Shown: positions 57,860-64,000 of the stretch, in pieces | Position numbering within the stretch: position 1 is the stretch's first letter | Layout of the letters: every line of letters begins with the position of its first letter | NCBI GenBank assembly: GCA_040080965.1 | Contig: JBEBHH010000005.1 | Coordinates: 73,658 to 137,657, forward strand | Direction of reading: 5' to 3' | From: SHZI01 sp040080965 | GTDB taxonomy: Bacteria > Pseudomonadota > Gammaproteobacteria > Steroidobacterales > GCA-2729495 | Length of the DNA stretch: 64,000 nt | Translations under genes and position numbers: made by a program | The notes under the pieces: model-generated | Database searches by the model: none | Seen by the model: the letters and a program-made list of their open reading frames with translations, nothing else | What the model was told of the DNA's origin: nothing

Positions 57860-58873
57860 CTAGGCGCCGGGGCCGAGCATCTGGTAGACGACGGCCATCT
57901 GGCCCCACATCCGGTTCTGCGCCTCGTGGATCACGACGCTGCGCGGCCCGTCGAGAACCCGGTCCGTCACGGCCACGCCACGGCGCACGGGCAGGCAGTG
58001 CATGAAGCGCGCCGACGGCTGCGCCTTCGCGAACGACGGCTCGTCCACGATCCAGTCCTGGAGCTGCTCCCGCAGCTTCTGGTCGGCCACCCGGTCGCCA
58101 TAGTGCCGGGTCGAGGACCATTCCTTGGCGTAGATGATGTGGGCGTCCTGGTAGGCCTCGGCCCGGTCGTTGGTCTCGCGGACGGAGCCGCCCGACAGCG
58201 TCGCCGCCTTGCGCGCCTTGTCCATGATCTCCGGCGGCAGCTCGAAGCCGTCGGGCCGGACCACCGTGACGTCCATGCCGCGCAGGGCGGCCATGTGCAG
58301 CGTGGCGGAGGGCACTGCCAGCGGCAGCGCCTTCGGGTGCCAGGACCAGGACAGCACGAACTTGCCGCCCTTCTTCGGGACCTGCAGCTCGTCCATGGTC
58401 TTCCAGTCCGCCAGGCTCTGGCAGGGGTGCTGGATGGCCGACTCCATGTTGATGAGGGGAACCTTCACCAGGTCGCGCATGGCCAGGAACTCGGTGTCGG
58501 CCAGGTCGGTGGCCAGGTTCACCCGGTTGGCGAAAGCGCGGATGCCCAGCGCGTCGCCGTAGGAGCTGATCACGGGGATCGCTTCCCGCAGGTGCTCCGC
58601 CGCCACGCCGTCCATCACGATCCCGGAGCGGGTCTCGAGCCCGTGGATGGACATGTCCGGCGAGATCACGAAGGAGCCGCCACCGAGCCGCACCATCGCC
58701 GCCTGGAAGGACGACAGGGTGCGCAGGGACGGGCTCAGGAACAGCATCGCGAGCACCTTGCCCTCGAGCGCCCGGGGCTCCGGGTTCGTCTGGAGCCGGC
58801 GGGCCAGCTTCAGCAGTGCTTCCACTTCGGGAATGCTGAAGTCCGCGAGGTCGTTGAAAAGTTTAAGTGCCAT
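57860..58873 (-). CDS. argF': N-acetylornithine carbamoyltransferase-type transcarbamylase (argF')
   Basis: A 337-residue transcarbamylase. The carbamoyl-phosphate loop is PSLRTLSS (S49-T52), and HPCQ is at 149-152 with HCLPVRRG near the C-terminus. The block GLETRSGIVMDGVAAEHLREA replaces the one found in ordinary ornithine carbamoyltransferases and matches the N-acyl-ornithine enzymes, with Glu80 at the position where the acetyl-specific type has glutamate. It should make N-acetylcitrulline, as in Xanthomonas. The deacetylase that must follow is not in the window. It lies between argD and argB. Confidence 0.88.
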   Translation of the reverse strand: MALKLFNDLADFSIPEVEALLKLARRLQTNPEPRALEGKVLAMLFLSPSLRTLSSFQAAMVRLGGGSFVISPDMSIHGLETRSGIVMDGVAAEHLREAIPVISSYGDALGIRAFANRVNLATDLADTEFLAMRDLVKVPLINMESAIQHPCQSLADWKTMDELQVPKKGGKFVLSWSWHPKALPLAVPSATLHMAALRGMDVTVVRPDGFELPPEIMDKARKAATLSGGSVRETNDRAEAYQDAHIIYAKEWSSTRHYGDRVADQKLREQLQDWIVDEPSFAKAQPSARFMHCLPVRRGVAVTDRVLDGPRSVVIHEAQNRMWGQMAVVYQMLGPGA

Positions 58874-58882
58874 GCAGGTTCC

Positions 58883-60040
58883 TTATTGGCCGATGTCACA
58901 CAGTGCGCTGACGAGTTTAGCCACGTGCTGCTTCTCGAGGGTGAGCGGCGGCAGCAGCCGCACGACGTGCGGGTCCGAGCTGGTGCCGACCAGGATGTCC
59001 CGCTCGAGCAGCGCCGCCTGGATGTCCTTCGCCGGCCGCCGGCAGCGCAGGCCCAGCAGGAAGCCCTTGCCCTGAATCGACTGCACCGGCCCGGTGACGG
59101 CGTGCTTGCGGATCTCGTCCGACAGCCCGCGCACGTTGTCCATGAGCCGGTCCCGCTGGATCACCCGGATGACAGTGCTGACCAGTGCGCAGGCCATGGG
59201 CCCGCCGCCGAAGGTGGTGCCCAGGTCCCCGGATTTCAGCGTGTGCGCCAGGGCCTCGGTCATCAGCAGGGCGCTGCAGGGAAAGCCGCCGCCCAGCGCT
59301 TTCGCGGTGGTCAGCATGTCCGGCTTCACGCCGTAAAGGTTGGCGGCGAAGGGCGCCCCGGTGCGGCCGACACCGCTCTGGACCTCGTCCACGATCAGGA
59401 GCGCCCCGGTCCGACGGCAGGCTTCGGCGACGGTCAGCACGAAGCCCGGATCCAGGTCGTAGGCGCCGGCCAGGCCCTGCACCAGCTCGATGATCACCGC
59501 GGCGGTCTCGCCGTTGATCATCTCCTCGGCCCGCGCGGTGTCGTCCCGCGGGATGAAGCCCACGTCGAACGGGGTGCGAGGGAAGCCGTACCAGCTTTTC
59601 GCCGCACCCCACGTCACGGCGGACGCCGCCGCGGTCCGGCCGTGGAAGCCGTGCTCCAGCGCGAGTACCCGCGAGCGGCCGGTGGCCCGGCAGGCCACGC
59701 GCAGCGCGTTCTCGTTGGCCTCGGCCCCGCTGTTCACGAAGAAGACGCGGCTGAGCCCCTCCGGTGCGATGCCAGCCAGCGCGTCGCCGGCTTTCGCCCG
59801 CACGTCGAGCGCCACGGCGTTGCTCTGGAAGTACATGGTCTTGGCCTGGGACTCGAGGGCTGCCAGCAGGTCCGGGTGCGCGTAGCCGAGCGCCGCCACG
59901 GCGTGCCCGCCGTAGAAGTCGATGATCCGCCGCTTGCCGGCGTGCAGGTACACGCCCTCGGCGGACGTGGTTTCCAGCGGCAGCTGGCCGTACACCTGGA
60001 GCAGGTGGCGCGCCTCGGCGTTCTGGGAGGTGGTGGTCAT
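58883..60040 (-). CDS. argD: ArgD, acetylornithine aminotransferase
   Basis: A 385-residue class III aminotransferase that converts N-acetylglutamate semialdehyde to N-acetylornithine. The PLP lysine is in TTAKALGGGFP, the phosphate-binding region in NSGAEANENALR, the aspartate in LLIVDEVQSGVGRTG and the substrate-binding EHGFHGRT. ATG at 60040 (MTTTSQNAEARHLL) is the start; a longer open frame is a shadow of argC. It is eight bases after argC and ten before argF'. Confidence 0.94.
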   Translation of the reverse strand: MTTTSQNAEARHLLQVYGQLPLETTSAEGVYLHAGKRRIIDFYGGHAVAALGYAHPDLLAALESQAKTMYFQSNAVALDVRAKAGDALAGIAPEGLSRVFFVNSGAEANENALRVACRATGRSRVLALEHGFHGRTAAASAVTWGAAKSWYGFPRTPFDVGFIPRDDTARAEEMINGETAAVIIELVQGLAGAYDLDPGFVLTVAEACRRTGALLIVDEVQSGVGRTGAPFAANLYGVKPDMLTTAKALGGGFPCSALLMTEALAHTLKSGDLGTTFGGGPMACALVSTVIRVIQRDRLMDNVRGLSDEIRKHAVTGPVQSIQGKGFLLGLRCRRPAKDIQAALLERDILVGTSSDPHVVRLLPPLTLEKQHVAKLVSALCDIGQ

Positions 60041-60048
60041 CGGTGGCC

Positions 60049-61113
60049 CTATATCCAGCCCGGCGCGGGCGCGGTGAGCCCTGCCGACTCGGGCAGGCCC
60101 AGCAGCCGGTTCATCCATTGCACGGCGCCGCCGGCGGCGCCCTTCACCAGGTTGTCGATCGCCACCAGCACGACGAAGCTCTCGCTGCTGCCCGAGGCGG
60201 CGACGCCGATGTGGCAGTAGTTGCTGCCGGCCACGTCCTTCACCCGTGGCGCGCCATCCACCACCCGCACGAACTCCTGGCCGGCATAGAACTGCGCGAA
60301 GGCGTCCCGCAGCTGGTCGCCGGACTGCGCCCGGGTCAGCCGCCCCTGGAGGGTCATGTGGATGCCCCGGGCAAAGGGCCCCGAGTGGGGCACGAAGTTC
60401 AGGTCCGGCGCCACGCCGGTCAGCTCCCGGCAGATCTGCACCACTTCCGGCGCGTGCCGGTGCTTCAGCGGGTTGTAGGCAAACAGGTTGGCGTGCCGCT
60501 CCGGGTGGTGGGTTGTCGCGATCGGCGTGCGGCCGGCGCCCGTGCTGCCGGTGACGCCCGACGCATAGACCGGGCCGTCGGTCAGGCCCAGCTTCAGCAG
60601 CGGGACGAGGCCGGCCAGCATGGACGTGGCGAAGCACCCCGGGTGACCGACGTGGGGGCCGGGAATGCCGGTCACGTGCTCGGGCAGCGCGCAGGTGAAC
60701 CGCGGCAGCAGCCCGGGTGCGCCGTGGGGCTGCCTGTACACAGCCTCGAAGTCCGCGGCATTCCGGAAGCGGAAGTCCGACGACGCGTCCACGACCGTGA
60801 GCTTGCTGCCGCTGGCCTCCGCGGCCTGCAGCATGGTCGCCACGATGCCCGCGCTCACCACGTGGGGCGCGGCAGAGAACAGGGCGACCTTCGGGCCCCT
60901 GATCCGCGCGGCCAGCTCCGCCTGCGAGACGAAGGGCAGGTCCTTCACGACGGGGGCAAGGTGCGGAAACGCGGCGCTCACCGGCGTGCCGGCCTGGCTT
61001 TCCGAGGAGACGCCAGCCAGCGCGAGGCCGGGATGCTGGCCAACCAGGCGCAGGAATTCGCCGGCCACGTAGCCGGTGCCGCCGATGATCAGCGCGGGAA
61101 TCCTCGTGCTCAT
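60049..61113 (-). CDS. argC: ArgC, N-acetyl-gamma-glutamyl-phosphate reductase
   Basis: A 354-residue NADPH-dependent reductase. The Rossmann motif is IIGGTGYVAGEFLRL, the catalytic cysteine is in VGHPGCFATSML, and GSTGAGRTP and HHPERHANLFAYNPLKHRH are in the catalytic domain. It uses the acyl phosphate from ArgB. The start ATG at 61113 aligns with the family; the frame extends further upstream only as a shadow of the P-loop gene. It is followed by argD. Confidence 0.94.
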   Translation of the reverse strand: MSTRIPALIIGGTGYVAGEFLRLVGQHPGLALAGVSSESQAGTPVSAAFPHLAPVVKDLPFVSQAELAARIRGPKVALFSAAPHVVSAGIVATMLQAAEASGSKLTVVDASSDFRFRNAADFEAVYRQPHGAPGLLPRFTCALPEHVTGIPGPHVGHPGCFATSMLAGLVPLLKLGLTDGPVYASGVTGSTGAGRTPIATTHHPERHANLFAYNPLKHRHAPEVVQICRELTGVAPDLNFVPHSGPFARGIHMTLQGRLTRAQSGDQLRDAFAQFYAGQEFVRVVDGAPRVKDVAGSNYCHIGVAASGSSESFVVLVAIDNLVKGAAGGAVQWMNRLLGLPESAGLTAPAPGWI

Positions 61114-61127
61114 GTCGGTGACCAGGC

Positions 61128-62201
61128 TCAGGACACGCCGTCCGGCTGCGACAGTTTCAGTCCCACGTGGGTGGTCACGGCGTCGCCCAGCTGCATGGAC
61201 TCGGTGACGGCGTTGATCGCCTTCACGCCCATGCGCTGGACGATGATGTCCTTGCCCACGTCGTTGTCGGTGGCGGGGCCGGTGACGATGCCGGGCTCGA
61301 TGCCAAAGTCTTCCCGCAGCAGCTTCACGCCGCCCCAGGCAGCCACCGGGTCGTTGGCGCACAGGACGAGGCAGGTGAGCGCGTCACGGATGCCGGCGTC
61401 CCGCAGGATCGCCTCCACGCCGTAGGCGCCGAGGATGCCGTCGCCCAGCTCGAAGACGATCACGTCCGGCTTGTTCGCGGCGAGCCGCGTGAGCATGGTG
61501 CGGGTCGCCGCGGGGCCGTTCAGTCCCGTCGTGCAGGCCACGCCGAAGTCCGTGAAGATCAGCGTGTTCCGGGCGCCCGCGTCTTCCATGGCCAGGATGT
61601 CCCGGCGCAGCGACACGCCGGTGGCCTTGAAGGCGTCCACCGTGTGACCGTGGTGCCGGAGGCGGCTCACGATCGCGCAGGCAGCCGCGGTTTTTCCGGA
61701 GTTCATGCAGGTGCCGGCGATGGCCACCACCGGCACACCCTGGGTGTCGAGTACCGGCTCGACGGCGAGCTTCTGCATGCCGATTCGCGCCGGCACGCCG
61801 ATTCGTTCGCCCAGGTACGGGAAGTCGAGCACGGCGCCCAGCACCCGCGCGTCGAAGGGCTGGCCGAAGCTGGCGTTGATCGAGTCGCACACGCCGACGA
61901 CGCCGCCCATGTTCAGCAGCTGCAGGGTGTCACCCACGGCCAGCTTCTCCGGGATGTGGCCCGAGTAGCCGAACAGCGCCTTCCGGTGGCCGAGGGCGCC
62001 CACGATGATGTCGCCTTTCTTGACCACGGCCATGCGGCCGCTGGTGAGCTCCAGCTGGTTGTAGGTGTTCTTGTTGTTCAGCACCTCGGCCGCGATCACC
62101 ACGCCTTCCTCGCAGGGAATGTCCGCGCTCACGCGCAGCTCCCGCTTCAGGTTCAGGTGCTGGGCGATCGAGGCAATCTTGTCCGCTATGACGGTTTTCA
62201 T
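61128..62201 (-). CDS. P-loop protein of unknown function embedded in the arginine operon
   Basis: A 357-residue soluble protein whose family I cannot name with confidence. Residues 30-155 form a strand-rich domain (LELTSGRMAVVKKGDIIVGALGHR-like). Residues 157-340 are a P-loop NTPase domain with Walker A GTCMNSGKT (163-171), a switch-like ATGVSLRRD and Walker B-like VIVFELGDGILG (248-259), resembling the dethiobiotin synthetase/DUF1611 branch. DUF1611 includes the D-glutamate N-acetyltransferase DgcN. It lies between argG and argC, seven and 14 bases away. No NAGS is present nearby, so an acetyltransferase, ligase or regulatory role in arginine synthesis is a reasonable inference, not shown. 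AGGAAG precedes the ATG. Confidence 0.7.
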   Translation of the reverse strand: MKTVIADKIASIAQHLNLKRELRVSADIPCEEGVVIAAEVLNNKNTYNQLELTSGRMAVVKKGDIIVGALGHRKALFGYSGHIPEKLAVGDTLQLLNMGGVVGVCDSINASFGQPFDARVLGAVLDFPYLGERIGVPARIGMQKLAVEPVLDTQGVPVVAIAGTCMNSGKTAAACAIVSRLRHHGHTVDAFKATGVSLRRDILAMEDAGARNTLIFTDFGVACTTGLNGPAATRTMLTRLAANKPDVIVFELGDGILGAYGVEAILRDAGIRDALTCLVLCANDPVAAWGGVKLLREDFGIEPGIVTGPATDNDVGKDIIVQRMGVKAINAVTESMQLGDAVTTHVGLKLSQPDGVS

Positions 62202-62207
62202 GGCTTC

Positions 62208-63443
62208 CTACTTCTTCCCGGCGGCGGCCCGCGTCTGCAGGATGCCGGGCAGGGAGAGGATGCGGGAGTAGCCCAGCGCGTCGGCGGGGGTCCATTCGCC
62301 GGCCTTCTCGCCGTAGACCCCCTTGGTGGCGGCCAGCAGCGAGTGGGGCGAGACCACGCCCTCGATGAACAGGTTGCCGGGCCGGAGCACGATCTTCACG
62401 TCGCCGGTGACCCGCTGCTGGGCGGAGGTCAGCAGGGCCTCGATGTCCCGGCACACCGGGTCGAGCTGCTTGCCTTCATGGACGAAGTCGCCGTACTGGG
62501 TGGCCACCTGGTCCTTGATGCGCTGCTGGAGGCCGGAGAGCACCAGCTTCTCCAGCTCCCGGTGAGCGGTCAGCAGGATGTCGGCGGCGGGCGCTTCGAA
62601 GGCCACCCGGCCCTTGGTGCCGAGCACCGTGTCGCCCACGTGGATGCCCCGGCCGATGCCGTAGGGGCCGGCAACTGACTCGAGGGTCTCGATCAGCGTG
62701 ACCGGGTCCATGGCCGTGCCATCCAGCGCGGTGGGAATGCCTCTGGTGAAGCTGATGGTGTGCCGGGCCGCCGGCTTCGGCTTGTCGAAGGCATTGGGCG
62801 AGAGCACCCAGGCGTCCTCGGGGATGGACTCCTTCGAGTCGAGGGTTTCCCGGCCGCCCACGGTGACGCCCCAGAGGCCCCGGTTGACCGAGTAGGCGGA
62901 GCCCTTCACCGGCACGGGAAAGCCGTGCTGCTCCAGGTACTTCTGCTGCTCGGTGCGGATGAAGCCTTCGTCCCGGACCGGCGCCAGCACTTCCAGCCCC
63001 GGCGCGATCGTGCGCAGGGCCACTTCGAAGCGCACCTGGTCGTTGCCCGCGGCCGTGCAGCCGTGGGCCACGGTCTGGCTGCCCCGCTCCCGGGCGAGTT
63101 CCGCGAGCAGCGTGGCCTGGATGCCCCGCTCGGCGCCAACGCAGAGCGGGTACAGGTGCCCGCGGCGGACGTTGCCGAAGATCAGGTACTTGAGGACCCG
63201 GTCGAAGAACACGGACCGGGCCTCCACGAGCACGTGCTCGATGGCCCCCAGCGCCACGGAGCGCCGCTCCAGGTCCTTCGCGGCCTCGGCGTCGATGCCC
63301 CCCGTGTTGATGGTCACGGTGACGATCGGCCGCCCATAGTGCGACCTCATCCAGGGAACGCAGAAGGACGTGTCGAGTCCTCCCGAGAACCCGAGAATGA
63401 TGGGCGAAACGTTCTTCTTCTGGATCGTCGTGTCGGTCGTCAT
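62208..63443 (-). CDS. argG: ArgG, argininosuccinate synthase
   Basis: A 411-residue ATP-dependent ligase joining citrulline and aspartate. The PP-loop is GFSGGLDTSFC near residue 18; other conserved blocks are HLYPLCVGAERGIQATLLAEL, VAHGCTAAGNDQVRFE and GWGVT-like LWGVTVGGRE. The protein is type II-like in length. Its ATG overlaps the argR stop (ATGA), so the repressor and argG are translated from one message. In an N-acetyl pathway it may act on citrulline released by a deacetylase. Confidence 0.94.
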   Translation of the reverse strand: MTTDTTIQKKNVSPIILGFSGGLDTSFCVPWMRSHYGRPIVTVTINTGGIDAEAAKDLERRSVALGAIEHVLVEARSVFFDRVLKYLIFGNVRRGHLYPLCVGAERGIQATLLAELARERGSQTVAHGCTAAGNDQVRFEVALRTIAPGLEVLAPVRDEGFIRTEQQKYLEQHGFPVPVKGSAYSVNRGLWGVTVGGRETLDSKESIPEDAWVLSPNAFDKPKPAARHTISFTRGIPTALDGTAMDPVTLIETLESVAGPYGIGRGIHVGDTVLGTKGRVAFEAPAADILLTAHRELEKLVLSGLQQRIKDQVATQYGDFVHEGKQLDPVCRDIEALLTSAQQRVTGDVKIVLRPGNLFIEGVVSPHSLLAATKGVYGEKAGEWTPADALGYSRILSLPGILQTRAAAGKK

Positions 63444-63904
63444 GCCTGCTTCTCCAATCTAGCCCGCAGCTTGGCCACGAGCCGTCTCTGGTCGCCGCCC
63501 GTGCGGGTGGCGATAAAAATGGTGTCATCGCCCGAGACCGTGCCCACGATCTCCGGCCAGCCGCAGCGGTCCAGCGCCAGCGCCACCTGGCCCGCCGCCC
63601 CCGTCACGGTCTTCACCACCGTCTGGTAAGGGCCCGCCGTGCGGGTCTCCTCCACGAACTCGGCCAGCAGGCCCAGGTCCCTGCCCGCGTCGTCGCCCTC
63701 GTCGGCCGTCACCGGCCGGTACTCCTGGTCGAGTTTGCTGATGCCCAGCTGCCGCAGGTCCCGGCTGATGCTCGACTGGGTGGCCTCGATGCCCCGCTTC
63801 CGGAGCAGCCCAACCAGTTCCTCCTGCCGGGTGACGTGCTGGCGGCGCAGGATCTTCAGGATCGCCTGCTGCCGCTGCTCCCGTTGCTCGGCCGATATGG
63901 GCAC
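63440..63904 (-). CDS. argR: ArgR, arginine repressor
   Basis: A 154-residue ArgR family repressor. The N-terminal winged helix has the helix-turn-helix EELVGLLRKRGIEATQSSISRDLRQLGI. The C-terminal arginine-binding and hexamerisation domain starts near residue 75, with IVGTVSGDDTIFIATRTGGDQRRLV including the conserved GDDT. GTG at 63904 follows GGAGGGCCA and gives the E. coli length; GTG at 63919 is an alternative. It opens the arginine operon and its stop overlaps argG, so it is probably autoregulated together with the pathway. Confidence 0.9.
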   Translation of the reverse strand: MPISAEQREQRQQAILKILRRQHVTRQEELVGLLRKRGIEATQSSISRDLRQLGISKLDQEYRPVTADEGDDAGRDLGLLAEFVEETRTAGPYQTVVKTVTGAAGQVALALDRCGWPEIVGTVSGDDTIFIATRTGGDQRRLVAKLRARLEKQA

Positions 63905-63913
63905 TGGCCCTCC

Positions 63914-63942
63914 ATGCACATAAGCCCTAAGGGATGCGCATA
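63914..63942 (-). promoter_or_regulatory. candidate ArgR operator: two palindromic TATGCGCAT-type boxes
   Basis: On the minus strand TATGCGCAT (63942-63934) and TATGTGCAT (63922-63914) are related palindromic boxes with centres 20 bases apart, two DNA turns. The first overlaps the -10 region and the presumed start site. The spacing matches paired ARG boxes (21 bases in E. coli), but the bases do not match the E. coli consensus, so ArgR binding is only inferred. Confidence 0.4.
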
Positions 63943-63967
63943 GTATCCAGATCGAACGGCCTGTCAA
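63940..63967 (-). promoter_or_regulatory. sigma-70 promoter of the arginine operon
   Basis: A perfect -35 TTGACA (63967-63962) is followed after 16 bases by TACTAT (63945-63940) as the -10 on the minus strand. This is a strong promoter by consensus, about 35 bases upstream of the argR start region. The candidate operator boxes overlap its -10 and initial transcribed region. Confidence 0.65.
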
Positions 63968-63982
63968 GCCTGGCGGTCACGC

Positions 63983-64000
63983 TGTAGGAGCGGGGGGGGG
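63983..64000 (+). repeat. partial REP-like unit at the window edge
   Basis: TGTAGGAGCG matches the beginning of the REP unit at 49546-49555, then runs into a G-only stretch at the edge. Only part of a unit can be seen. The G run may be a sequence-end artefact. Confidence 0.4.

Noticed and set aside
56879..60220. A 1113-codon open frame on the plus strand
   Set aside because: It runs antisense to argH, argB, argF' and argD, whose motifs are unmistakable. Such long shadows are common at high GC, and its translation is His/Arg/Gly-rich without domains.
63991..64000. Poly-G run at the end of the window as a biological feature
   Set aside because: A G-only run exactly at the edge could be a contig-end sequencing artefact, so no function is assigned.
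1..64000. CRISPR arrays, insertion sequences and rRNA genes
   Set aside because: No regularly spaced direct repeats with spacers, no transposase motifs and no rRNA-like sequence were seen on either strand.

Overview
The window is a GC-rich, gene-dense chromosomal segment of a gammaproteobacterium. The evidence is gene order as much as sequence: hslVU, dapF-DUF484-xerC, hemX-hemY, torF-glnK-amtB next to ubiK-comM, and polA/engB-cytochrome c4-dsbA are all typical gammaproteobacterial neighbourhoods. An arginine operon built around an N-acetylornithine-type carbamoyltransferase and a xanthomonadin-like aryl polyene cluster with a chorismatase point towards the Xanthomonadales/Nevskiales/Steroidobacterales side of the class. 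The exact lineage cannot be fixed from the sequence alone. No phage, insertion sequence, rRNA or CRISPR array was seen.

Layout. 1-3.3 kb: two tandem Tat-exported UbiD-family decarboxylases (the first cut by the window edge) and an AT-richer secreted protein of unknown function. 3.6-8.7 kb: HslVU protease, a secreted cysteine-repeat protein, and xerC-DUF484-dapF. 8.8-13.1 kb: an orphan ParA ATPase, HemXY, a small outer-membrane barrel and a lipoprotein. 13.1-32.9 kb: a roughly 20 kb aryl polyene pigment cluster. It carries a chorismatase for the aromatic starter, a starter ligase, two acyl carrier proteins, a ketosynthase/chain-length-factor pair, a second ketosynthase, a ketoreductase, two hot-dog dehydratases, a thioesterase, a phosphopantetheinyl transferase, two acyltransferases, a glycosyltransferase, a LolA-like carrier and an MMPL exporter. 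It also has extras I would not expect in a minimal set: a radical SAM enzyme, two small secreted proteins, a lipoprotein esterase and a methyltransferase. 32.8-35.2 kb: a LytTR two-component system and a DUF4124 protein. 35.3-38 kb: a nitrogen-regulated torF-glnK-amtB operon with a recognisable sigma-54 promoter. 38-42.4 kb: ubiK, comM, a PEP-CTERM protein, a membrane-anchored cytochrome c, a Crp/Fnr regulator and tRNA-Arg(CCG). 42.5-49.6 kb: a Gdx/SugE exporter, several small proteins of unknown function, molybdopterin genes (mocA-like, moaD, moaE), a lipoprotein DsbA, cytochrome c4 and engB. 49.6-55.7 kb: polA, lptM, a half-size HPPD-like protein and two glycosyltransferases. 55.7-63.9 kb: one arginine operon read on the minus strand, argR-argG-[unknown P-loop protein]-argC-argD-argF'-argB-argH.

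The most promising points are these. An unassigned P-loop protein sits inside the arginine operon, and no N-acetylglutamate synthase is visible in the window. The aryl polyene cluster pairs its chorismatase with a radical SAM enzyme. UbiD-family enzymes carry Tat signals. REP-like palindromes (core GTAGGAGCGCC..GGCGCGACC) sit at gene 3' ends and twice supply the stop codon.
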